The notes under the pieces are model-generated. The model was not told the DNA's origin. It made no database searches and worked only from the letters and a program-made list of their open reading frames with translations. A program made the translations under genes and the position numbers. This document shows, one piece after another, positions 39,735-50,527 of a DNA stretch of 64,000 nucleotides (position 1 is the stretch's first letter; every line of letters begins with the position of its first letter). Origin of the DNA: Stratiolaelaps scimitus (taxonomy: Eukaryota; Arthropoda; Arachnida; Mesostigmata; Laelapidae); assembly GCA_019614645.1 (NCBI GenBank), contig JABWDB010000003.1, positions 16,639,001 through 16,703,000 of the forward strand, written 5' to 3'.

Positions 39735-40598
39735 TAACATTATCAGAATGCTCAAGCTTTAACCTAACTGGAAAGATCCAATGTTATCACATTTTTTAGA
39801 AACCTGACGACCAGGTGCTCCATGATATCCACGCCACCGAGCACCCGCAGTGCCTATCAATATTACGGATGCGTGCATCCATGACCAGGTGGATCCACGA
39901 ACGTGGAGCTCCACGCAACGTCTACACACGATGTATAACAGTTTTCATTCAGGCATACTGATTCATTGTGTACCCCATACATTCGGACTGTGATCTATAC
40001 ACAGCCAAATATGTAAATGAAGGCGTCTTTCAATTGTGCTCAATGCCGCTGTGAAGCAGTTACTCAATGACTTCGATTTGTATGTGTGTGTTATTTTTTC
40101 ATCTTATAAGAAGTCGTTTGTAGAATAATTCGACCGCTTTCTCGCTGGCCCTCACCCACCCAGGTCCGCACGCGCGGTCTTCAGTGAACATGATTGAGAA
40201 TACAGCTGCTGCACCTCGAGTGATTATTCTTTGCATGTCCTGCAAAAGCATTGATTACTATGCATGAAACACCACAGTCCCCTTTTTGACCAACGCTAAC
40301 CAGATGAACTAACCAAAACTCAGTTGGGTCCACTCGCTTCTATCGGCGGCGCGTCCTGCTTGGGCTCCATGTTAAGATTGACACGGGAAATTCGAACAAT
40401 TGTACGAACACATACAACCAGAAACCTTTGGTACGTGCAAAGTAAAGCTTCAGTTCATCACACATAGCACAAAAAAGTAAAATTCACCAACAGTGCTTAT
40501 AGGCAGGCTTCGGACTCACGTGCGCATACGAACCAGCTGACGTTTGTCATCTACTTCGATTCGTTGATGACCGTGGTGTGTTTTGTCGTTGTTATAAA

Positions 40599-40628
40599 TC
40601 TCCTGGCTTTAATTCTCCTGGCTTTAGT
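40599..40628. repeat. 15-bp tandem duplication
   Basis: TCTCCTGGCTTTAAT is followed directly by TCTCCTGGCTTTAGT, differing at one base. Confidence 0.9.
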
Positions 40629-40659
40629 TGGACGTCTTTGCTTCGTCATCTGTTTGATG

Positions 40660-40686
40660 AGCTTCTTTCAATATTTGAAAGAAGCT
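40660..40686. repeat. Perfect 12-bp inverted repeat, 3-base loop
   Basis: The arms AGCTTCTTTCAA and TTGAAAGAAGCT flank TAT. It lies 30 bases after the tandem duplication at 40599-40628. Confidence 0.9.
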
Positions 40687-42099
40687 TCGTTGGTAGACGA
40701 GAAACTCTTTCATCATCGCTCGTATCTTCCCTTGCTTTAACATCTTCCATCCTAGCTTACGCATACAAAGTGAATTTTTATGAATTCCGGTTACTTTGGC
40801 TACACGAATAATTATCAGGATCATAATCGAGGAGATCGTAAACAGAGTCGCTCGGCCACGGTGTCTACATCTAACTATTGCTTAACTATCGTATCTTATA
40901 TGAGGCTACTCATCTCGAGCAGGATGCCTTCATCAAATTTAGCCACAATAACGGGGGCGGTACCGTCGCTGTTCCCGAGGGTCGTCATTCTGGCTTCGTC
41001 ATCTAGTTGGTACCTCACCACCAGGGAACAGAGTTGGTAATAAAACAGGAGCAGGTCTCATTCGCTGATGTCCTTTCCGTTCGGGGTTGCTCCAGCTTGT
41101 TGATGTAGCGCTGTTGACAGATGCTCGCTACTGTCGAATCGGCACCGTTCGCAAGTGGTGAAATTTTTTGTCAAGGTCATATCTGCCCTGTACGCACCAC
41201 TCGCTCTTACTTATGTTATCATTGATTTTCCTCTATAGGGCGTTTGTGTATGTGCCGGTATGATTCTAGCTATTGAAGTTTTCGATACAAATGATCGCTT
41301 GATTTAGTAAACGCGTAACACGCATGTGGCATGACACTTACCTCTGAAATAGCATTGATTTTGGGTGATACCAAGCCTACTATTTGAATAGTGCAAACAC
41401 TCTGTCACCTTTCTATGTTTTATATTGGCTAGCGCTACAATTTTCACATTTCGTTCTTCACAAGAACTGTGATACATGCAAAATACTGAAAACACCATAT
41501 ATACTTTTAGTTGGCCTCGAGTATAAGAACACTAAGGGTTGTCGAGCTGCGTAGAATAGACATTGCGAGCATAATTTCGAGGCTAGTTAGGAGGCACACG
41601 ACGGGGAATTGCTATCATATGTTAAAACACGGCCATGTTTTTCAACCGAGCTCTAGTCGAGGTTGCCAGACAACCACGGTCCACGTCTTCGGGATATTTA
41701 GCAATCGATATATTCCATTCAATTATATATCGTCGTAAAATACGTTCAACAGTTTCGCTGTCGCGTCCGTTCTTACAACCACCTATGCGCAGTTTTCTTT
41801 CATATATCTATCGCCTGTTTAGCTAGTACCGTCTGTCTGCCCCGATCCATGAGCCAAAGTCCTGAAGGTGCCCTGGAGCAGCCCCAGGAGGCGATCTTTT
41901 CCAAAAGTCCGTTTAGTAAGGGTCAATGTATTCGCTTCCCGGTGAGCAGTACTATAGTACTTTCGGCCGGTTTCCGAATAGTGGGCGACAGGTCTCTTTG
42001 GCCCCCGATGCAGTTCCTCTACGGCGATCTCCCCTCCCTGCTTCCTCCTGCTTAGCCTCATAGCTCTCCTCATAGTCCCGTATTTTCTACCAATCTACC

Positions 42100-42900
42100 C
42101 CGCCGTTTTCCTCTGACTACTGCAAGTGGCTGGCTTCGCTACAATGAGCTTATTCTATAATCTATCCATTGATTTCTCTTCCCTGCCCTGGACCCACTCT
42201 CCCCCTCTAACCTTCACTGCTCGCCACCGTCCACTGCTTCGAGTGGCTAGGCGTGGACGCGTTCACGGCTTCCTCCGTTTCCGCGTTGCCGAGTTTCCAA
42301 GTTCCGAAGTTCTTCCGTTTCGACCCTTCCGTAACGCTGTTCTCTCAACATCACTTCACTCTCTTGGCGGGACCCCCTAAGATCGTTTTCCGTTCTACGC
42401 TGCTGTCGGCTTTTACCGTGCGCGTCGCCCCCCGCCGCACCGCTCGGCGAAGCATCTCCGCTTCATCACCAGCCCATTGACCCCCTGTCCGATCGCGCCC
42501 TTCACGATTCTTTTAGCTCACACACGTTTTCTCTGAAGTAAAGAACCTTGGACGGAGGCGGCAGCGGCGGCGGCGGCTCCGGTGGCTTCCTGATAAGAAG
42601 CGGCAACGAAGACCGCCTCGGTTTGGTCGAGGCAGCGAGCGGGCGTAATTTTTCAGCCAGATCTGTCAAGTGGTTTCTATCCACTTCCTCACGCCAGCCG
42701 CTTCCCGTACCCGGTACGTACGGTTAGCTTACGTCTTCTACAGTCGACCTCTTCATGAGCGTGCGCGGTTGCGTTACGAAGTCGAAAGGGCCTGCAGGTG
42801 CTCCGCTGCCCTTGCCCCCGTACCCGCTAAAGCGAACGACCGCAGTCTACGAACGCCTGAGAGTGTCCTTATGGAAATAGTACCGTGGCCTTGACATAGG
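42100..42900. other. GC-rich patch, no identified gene
   Basis: Pyrimidine-rich on the plus strand up to about 42480, then a GGC/GGCAGC run (42551-42590). The run reads Gly/Ser-rich on plus (GGGSGGGGSGG) and Pro-rich on minus (PPEPPPPLPPPS), and both strands are open around it. I cannot tell whether either is coding. A GTACGT donor-like site is near 42715. Confidence 0.35.
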
Positions 42901-43849
42901 CCCTCCACGCACACAAACATACGTCCACGGTAGCATAGCGAGGAGTTAATGCTTTGATATTTGATTTTGTGTGTTTTCTAGATAGTTTTGCGATCTTGTA
43001 AGTTTTATATGGATATTTACATATGTTGTAGGCAGAGTTGTTATGTTTTTCATCACGCGAATATCTTAATCTGAAATCGTTTGAATCCGTCCAGCCCCTT
43101 GGTATAGTGCCTGCCACGATACATATATTGCTTTTACTGCTTATAATTGCTTGAAACAGAGGATACTAGGAACTCATTACTAACGTGAGTCATTGAACTC
43201 ATTGCTGAGGTCAGCTCTTAAGATCATTCACCGGCAAGAAGCTGTGTGCTTCGAAAGGCACTGATACGATGTGAGCATATTACACCAAAAAAAAACCTAT
43301 ACCATATATCTTAAACAAAAGTTCAGATAGCCTTTTATCTTTAAATAAGAAGAAAAATGTGTTTTTTAGCATTGTGGACGATTTTGATCAATTCCGCGTT
43401 AAATCAGAAGCTTAGATCCGGCCATACTCAACGTTCCATGAGGCGTAAATTCATCAAGGAAGAAACTAAAGGACGGCCACGATTAGGTTTTTTACAATCC
43501 CTCACGAACTGGCAAATTTCATTTCTTAAGCCCCATCTTAAGTCTCAAGGCCGAGTAAGATTGTCCACTGCACAGCGACCATGATACGGTCAGCCGAAAT
43601 AGTTAGGCATCGCTATGACGTTGGCATTCGAAGACAAAATGCCCGCATACATATTTATTTGTGGTTGAGATTTACGCAACTGTTAAAAATGTTCACACGT
43701 TATCTAAAAAAAAAACTGTTGGGTCGACGTCACCACTGACGCCGACGTCTCCGACGGGCGCCAGCCGGCCACTCAGCCAGGTATTCTTCGAAATCTCCTC
43801 ATAGTTAGAACACGCGGGCTACATTCTGACGACCTGCCAAGTAGACCAA

Positions 43850-43871
43850 GATATATATATATATATATATA
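43850..43871. repeat. (TA)n microsatellite
   Basis: Eleven AT units, extended by ATTATATATA. Confidence 0.9.
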
Positions 43872-44200
43872 TTATATATAACACTTCTATAGCTCACGGG
43901 TCTGTTACAGTGCAACAACAGCGGCAAGCTAAGGCAGCAGCAGTTGCGTCACATACTGATCGAGATGGCTGCCGTCGAAACGAGCGCTTGCTTCATCCGT
44001 TGGCTGGTTCGGTGGCTTCGTACCAGACACACATGGCAACACAATTCACATGGCTCTCAGCCATGACATTTGCGCGCCGTTTGCCGTTCATATCGGCTGG
44101 CAGGTACACCGGCAGAGAAACGAAGGCAAAGCTATACATGAGAGAAAGGACAGGGTAGCGATCCATGTCGCGCAGAGGGGAACGCCGCCGAACACTCGAG

Positions 44201-44267
44201 CCAACTAAGTGTATCCAGGCGCATATATATATATATATGCATATCCAACTAAGTGTACCCATGCATA
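44201..44267. repeat. Direct repeat flanking a (TA)n array
   Basis: CCAACTAAGTGTATCCAGG (44201-44219) recurs as CCAACTAAGTGTACCCATG (44245-44263), with the AT array 44223-44238 between them. Confidence 0.85.
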
Positions 44268-46762
44268 CTAACGTGGGTCTCCGTAGCGAGCAAATGAAAT
44301 AATTGAAACAAAAAGTAACCAACTCGCATTCGTCTGAGTTTGCTTGCTCATGGCTTCTGACCGATGAGAGGCAACGCAGTGGCTGATATCATAATCAGCG
44401 GCCAACGGGCGCGCACGGGAGAGACGAGGCAAATTGCTCATCTCCCAAAGTTCCTTGGCGCTGCTCGCGTCGGCCGGCTGACCACAGGCGTCCGTTTCAT
44501 TTGCTACTGTTACTACTGCTGCTATCACTATCCATGTAACGTTATGAGTGGCACATATATATGTTCGACGCATCTTCTTGATATATTCTCATATCGTGAA
44601 ATCTCAGTGTGGGCTGCGTAAACCGCCGCTCACCGGCAATCTGCTCCTGTCTCTGTCGGGCTATCGACAAAGCAACATCAGAATAGTTGATTAACAGATA
44701 ATCGTTTAGTTCATATCTCTAGTTACGATGCTTTTCTGGCTTGAAAATCGACAGAGGTTAGATGAATGGCTGCTGGACGGATGTGATACGCTTAAACAGA
44801 TTATAATACAATGTTATAGCAAACGTGTTTCATTATGCCAACCTCTTTATTACTAATAGGTAAGACTTCGGGTCTAAAAGTTAATTGTCGAATCGTACGT
44901 GCATCTATTTTCGCCACGTTTGCAGCAGTAAGGACGCCTGAGAGACATCCATCGACTGGTCACGCTGCCCTCCTCGTCAGACGCTGAATCGTTATTAATC
45001 GAACAGGGGGTCACGTATACATAGTTATACTGGCATTGGCAGTAGATGCCGCTTAATTAACGTTGATATTGTGACAGGACTTCTCCCCATCTTATTGTCT
45101 TTTGCTGGTCAACACCGTCACAACCAGTCGGCGTCCCCGTCACAGGCGTCCCGCAAGGCACCAGCTAAGAGAAAGCAGCGGAGTTTTCTCCAATAGCATT
45201 GATTTCATCCCACTGCATTTTGACAATAATTGCGTTATCCACGTCAACGATCGGCAGATCAGTGTATAGGACCGGGGTGTTGTCCGGGTGTGCTCCACTG
45301 CGTAGGTGGGTGCGCATGTACGCAACGGCCGGAAGGCTGCACGACGCGACCTTCTGTCGATCGGAAGCTGTACCATGAAACAGGGCCGTGTCAATGCCGG
45401 TACCATCTCGCGTGTACGCGTCGCTCATTCTCAACCCCCTCCGTGTACACATTTCACACATATCCGAAACATTTACTATCGAATTGGGCCCATCGCATCG
45501 AGCTCGACAGCTCACACGGCAGGCAGGTGGGTAGAGGCGGCTCAGCTTAATGGGCTTACGCTGTCCACACGCGGCAGCCTAGTAGACCTCGACGTTCGAC
45601 GCTCACGGGAGCCCGCCAGTGAGTGCGCCGTATAACTTTGTGAAGGACACCGCCAGAACTGTCTACTCGTGGGTTATGTTATGGGCAGATGCGCGACATC
45701 GACAAGGTCACAAAATGTAAACCACTTAGCTTGCGTAAGCAACAGGTCCGGGTCCATGTGCAATGGCCGCACTGTGTGAGAGCATGTGCTATAAACGAAG
45801 AAACGATCTAATACATAATTCATGGACGTCGAACTAATTGAATTCTCAAGGTGACAAGCACTGCTACACCGGCAGAGTAAAATGGGGTTGACATGACCAA
45901 GAGAGAGAGAGAAATAGCTCAACAACAAGAATAGCAATAACAACAGCAACACGAGCACAGTAGGAGTACCGGCTAGCGTATATTTTGTGCGAATAATCAG
46001 AAGGCCACATACACGAGCTTTACGAATGAAATCCTGAATAACCTATTTCAGAGCCTAGGCTTCAAAGTCTTCTAGAGGTTACAAGATCGAGGAGCACAAA
46101 CCATTAATGCGTTAGGACTTGTCATATTCATTCGATGAGTATTCGCTGACCGGTGCGGGGCTCCTCGGAAGGCCAATTTCTCATTAAGCTCAACTTATAA
46201 CAATGTCATATCTTCGAGCGTTATCGTGTATCAGAATATGCCCGTAGATATAAAATTGATTGTTTCGCGAGCTGGCTGCAATCACCAATGTTGCTTCTCA
46301 AATATTGAACAGACTATATCAGTACCATCGTCATCATGTCGCATTAGTTAATCAACTAGCAGTACCGCAAACTCGACTGCGTGGGAACTTCTCAGACTAT
46401 ATGCGCCAGCCACCAGTAAATCTGAATTCTATCCTTGAACCTGAATATCTCCGGAGCACATGATGTATGATTTGGCAGCGAAAACCTGCTAATATCTTAT
46501 CTGTGAGCAACTTCCGAGAAAAAAAAATGCATCGCGATCTCGATGCCCTGGCCACGAGAAATATCCGTTGCACGAAGTTCCGTCATTGTTCACTGTTGCA
46601 GTCTCTAGCCAGGAGGAGTTCAAGGACACCTTCGCAGGAATTCGCCCACACTCGCCAACTAGACTCTACCGTCGCAGCAATTCAGCCGGAACGATTTGTG
46701 GCACCGCCGGGACGAACAAGCGCTCTCGAGGAGCGCTATTCATGATACTCTGTTGCCGATGT

Positions 46763-46790
46763 AAATAATAATAATAATAATAATAATAAT
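46763..46790. repeat. (AAT)n microsatellite
   Basis: Nine AAT-type units. Confidence 0.9.
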
Positions 46791-47029
46791 TTGAACAAAG
46801 TTCAAAGCCTCGATGATTGCGTCAGTGTTCAGTTGCTACGGATGATAGCGGCGATATTACTGTTCCATGTTCTTGTCACTTCATATTTGGTGAGGTCGAA
46901 TTGACCAAAACCCGTTGATACGCCGAGAGCTGCTCCGCACATGACACGATTTGACACCTTCAATTACAGCGCCCAGAGCTCTTGCAGACACAAACAAATA
47001 TGTCTTGGAATAAAAGAAAGCTTTGCATT

Positions 47030-47048
47030 TATATATATATATATATAT
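47030..47048. repeat. (TA)n microsatellite
   Basis: About nine AT units. Confidence 0.9.
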
Positions 47049-48015
47049 GTATTGCCAGTATCATTTTGTAATTCTAAAATAGAGCCTATTCTTCTCGAGT
47101 CTATTATTTAGCGCCACACGGGAGTTCCGCTTGTAGTTACGTGGATGCATCCTGTATGCGTGTACGGTTCAACAATCATTCTATTCTACAATAATACAGT
47201 GCACGCGAGTGAGTCGATGCGGTATTATCCGTGATCGTTAAACGAAACATTTCGAGTAACAACAACTTGCTCATACCATCTGTATCGCAGTAATGCCACA
47301 ATGTCGATTGTTAATAAAGCTCAGAATTAAGCTTCTAAGAAACCATCATTATTACTTTTTGGTAACATGCAGCATTACTCATTTTCACTCAGCAAAGTAC
47401 AAGGTAGCCACAGCTGCAGCTGAACAACAAAGTCACTCATCTAATTATAGTCATTACGCACACTCGTTCTGAGCATTTAATTTAAATTCTAGGTGATTCT
47501 AAAATCTCTAATATGCCAAATTAAAGGATATATCCGCTATTGCTGCTGCTATATCATACATCATACTCGGTCTGATATCCATTTCTTATACTGGCCACAT
47601 TTGCGGCTATCGTCAATGCGCAGAACGTTCTTCGACCGTTCTTCGCACCTATATGTGCTTTCTATAAAGTAGTTACCGTCATTTTATGCTGTCTGTTGTA
47701 TACGCGGTCGTGTCGGCCACCGTCCCACACACAGCAAGCCCAATATGTCACTGATGTTTACGAGTGCTGCCCTGTCATATTCGAATATGACTGCCATCGA
47801 GTACCAATTGAACGCTACAATTCGTCTCAGCCAGCGGAAGCTCGAGGATTATGTATACAGTGTAAAGTAGATAGACGATCTAGTCTCAGTGCGGCTCTTC
47901 CTTCTCCGAACACTTTCTTTCACTCACTCGCACTCTCGCGATATGTAAATACATCTTACTGAGAAGGGTTCTCTGGCCGAGGCCCTTCCATACAAACGCG
48001 ACCTCTGAGCTACCG

Positions 48016-48037
48016 ACGCCGAGCTTGCGCTCGGCGT
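48016..48037. repeat. Perfect 9-bp GC-rich hairpin
   Basis: The arms ACGCCGAGC and GCTCGGCGT surround a TTGC loop. Confidence 0.9.
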
Positions 48038-49071
48038 TAATTCATCCTTGTTGTTGTTGTTCTTCCCGGCTCACCCACAACACGACTAATGGCAGCGCCA
48101 GCGGCAATGCTAACAGAAATAACACCAGCAGCAGTGTACATGATACGGAGTGGCATTCGTTAGCTTCGACTCCGAATGCACGCCTCGTGACAAGATACAT
48201 CTCGTAGCGTTCATACAAGCAGCATCAAGCCACCCAGACAGACATCTTTCGTTCGTGATCAGAACCGAGCGACTCCGAACGATTCATTTCGCTCGCCCGC
48301 CAATACGGATGGTCAGTCAACTGGTGCTCGCTGTGCTTGATCAATGCTGAGCGAAATGCCCAAGCGCGGGCAAACCCGAGCGTGCGGCCACTACCACCTA
48401 ACGTGCAGTGGTGTTTACCATGCGGTGAATAGTAACGGTGGACATCCCTGCGGTGCCTGCTGTAGAGACATTGTAGACGGGGATGTTCGAGACTGCACCT
48501 GTTGCTTACTACAGCTGCGATTCGTCCTACTCGCATAAGCGACAATGGCAAAAGGTTACTGTCTCTACATGTAGCGCTCTCCGCCGTGGGCCTTTTGAGG
48601 CCTTACGTCACTGATTCGAGCTGCGAGGACACAACAAGAGGCTACGAAACACACCCTTATGTCGTCATCATTTCAACCCCATGTCCAGTCTGTGCAGATG
48701 ATGCGAGAACGTCGTTCCGAGAGACCGAATCAACGACTGATTGCCGCATATGAATATACCTGAATGGATGGATGCGTATTTATTTCGATGCTGTTTCGCG
48801 ATTCTTATGATAACAAGCACTCTCACAGATCGAGACAACAACACAGCCATCCACCGCTAAACGCATGCACAGATGTAGATGTAAATGACATCGTTATGAA
48901 GTGGTTACGCGGCGAACTCGGTTCGAGCTCGACGAATCCGGCAGAGACGTTGAAGCGGATTGAGAGGAACATAGGTCATGAACGGCTGACGGTGGTTACG
49001 CCATCGGTGGTTTTCATATTGCGGTTGCTGGCTGGTGGTCGCTCACGTTCAATACCTTCGCTTGCGGTCCG

Positions 49072-49090
49072 ATATATATATATATATATA
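49072..49090. repeat. (TA)n microsatellite
   Basis: About nine AT units. Confidence 0.9.
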
Positions 49091-49517
49091 CAAAGGTTCT
49101 AGATATGTGCGATTTACATAGCGCTGTGCAGAATCCCTCGGTGACATATCGCACAAGGGAGTCGATAATAAATTGATGAACCACTCAAAGCTTCTACGTT
49201 CATCTCTGCGTTAGAACGTTTTCCTCGCTTGCCGATCCATGTCTCATACGTTTTACTATAAGGGAAGGTAGAACTTTGTTTGCGTCACAACTTGTAATTG
49301 AAGAAAAATAACACGTTTCTGTTTATCAATTTCATCGATATATCCGCCTGTGTCGACTCGACAGTACATTACCGAAATAGTAAGGCATATTAACAAAATT
49401 CATAGGTGGTGAAAACTGTGCTTATTCGGGCATATGTACAAACAATTATGTTCTAATGTTCTAAGTATTAGTGACACTCGTTTATCATTATTTTTTACGA
49501 GAACTTAATTACATTAC

Positions 49518-49565
49518 TGTAGTTGTAGCTCAGTGAATAAACCACTATTTTCTATTGTATTGTAT
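49518..49565 (+). mobile_element. Possible SINE 3' tail
   Basis: GTTGTAGCTCAGTGAATAAACCA resembles ATTGCAGCTCCTTCAATAAACCA at the end of the 50.4-kb copy. No head can be seen. Confidence 0.25.
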
Positions 49566-50382
49566 ATATTCAGCTTCTTGCCAAGACGCGATTTTAGGTT
49601 CATTTTGTGGAGGAGCACCACGCGGTCATTCGCTAATCGTTACTAAGTTGATGGATTTTCGTTGATGGTTATATATACAAAATAGTGTCTGGACTCATCT
49701 TATTGTCCAATAAGAACAATAAAAAACACATATAATACCCGGTCGGGCCAACAGTAGCCTATACATACAGTACTTAGAAATTATTTCTAGGGATTATGGG
49801 GGGGAGGCTGAGGTCGACAATGTCCCGAGGAAGGCGATGGCATTGCCCCTCTGCACAGCGAGGGACAGGCGTTGCAGAAGGAAAGAACCTGCAAGCTTGT
49901 CCCCGGTGGCGCGGATCAACCTATGGTAGACCCCTTCGAGGAAGTTCGCAGTGAGAGGGCCGTGCCCGCCCAAGGTCTCAAAAGCAAGGGGGGAAAAAGC
50001 CTATACATTGAATGTACAATTCAATTCCGTTGTTGTTCACTGGGACGATTCGCGTACCGGGACATATTTTATATTGTGATAATCAAATGGCTCTCAGCAA
50101 GACTCAAATAGGGGCTGATCTAAATGTATATCTTTCCCATTCCATACGTAGACGTTAGTAGCGACATGAATACGGAGCCGTTTCTAAGTGTTAGACGTCG
50201 AAAATTTGGTGTACACCAATACTCATAATAACTCTGCGGACCGCGCGTTCCCACATGGCTCGCTCTGATTTAACTTGACGAAACACCTAATCCGTCTCGA
50301 ATCACCTCATGCAAATCATCTCACTACAATCTCTCTGCGGTTTTCCTTATTATAATGTTTAAAGAGGCTGATGATGTTGACC

Positions 50383-50527
50383 GTCAGCGCAGTGGCTTGG
50401 ACGGCTAAGTCTCTGGCTACCGGAAGCCAGAGGCCGCAGGTTCGAGCCCTGCTGTGTGACATATAAGAGAGCTTAAGCATTATAAAATTGCAGCTCCTTC
50501 AATAAACCAATAAACCTTTACCTTTAC
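50383..50527 (+). mobile_element. tRNA-derived SINE, best-preserved copy
   Basis: Box A-like TGGCTTGGACGG (50393-50404) and box B GGTTCGAGCCC (50439-50449, 10 of 11) are spaced as in a tRNA. Box B sits in a perfect T-arm (GCAGG-TTCGAGC-CCTGC, 50436-50452). An 8-bp stem, 6-base loop hairpin (50411-50432) occupies the anticodon-arm position. After TGACATAT comes a tRNA-unrelated body and a tail with AATAAACCAATAAACC and TTTACC repeats, with no protein coding. This head-body-simple-repeat tail layout is that of a SINE transcribed by RNA polymerase III. Related copies are at 27990-28105, 17340-17480 and 2340-2460, all in the same orientation. Confidence 0.65.

Larger units (their letters stand above)
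34886..42100. other. Non-coding stretch with small repeats
   Basis: Contains (TA)n arrays at 36105-36124, 38220-38241 and 39703-39728, the GA tract 38536-38557, a G8-A-G6 run near 35951-35967, an imperfect tandem repeat at 35005-35036 (AGCCTCCAATCGAC twice), and a hairpin and tandem duplication near 40.6 kb. Minus-strand frames at 40624-40824, about 40909-41050 and 39262-39504 read more naturally than most, but I cannot assign them. Confidence 0.5.
42901..50380. other. Non-coding stretch
   Basis: It holds (TA)n arrays at 43850-43871, 44223-44238, 47030-47048 and 49072-49090, an (AAT)n tract at 46763-46790, the direct repeat around 44201-44267, and a 9-bp stem, 4-base loop hairpin at 48016-48037. 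A minus-strand frame of 116 codons at 45165-45515 reads plausibly at its C-terminal end but overlaps an equally open plus frame. I see no domain. Confidence 0.55.

Noticed and set aside
45165..45515. Minus-strand frame of 116 codons ending INAIGENSAAFS.
   Set aside because: Plus-strand frames are open across the same bases, the length is within the chance range here, and there is no known domain.
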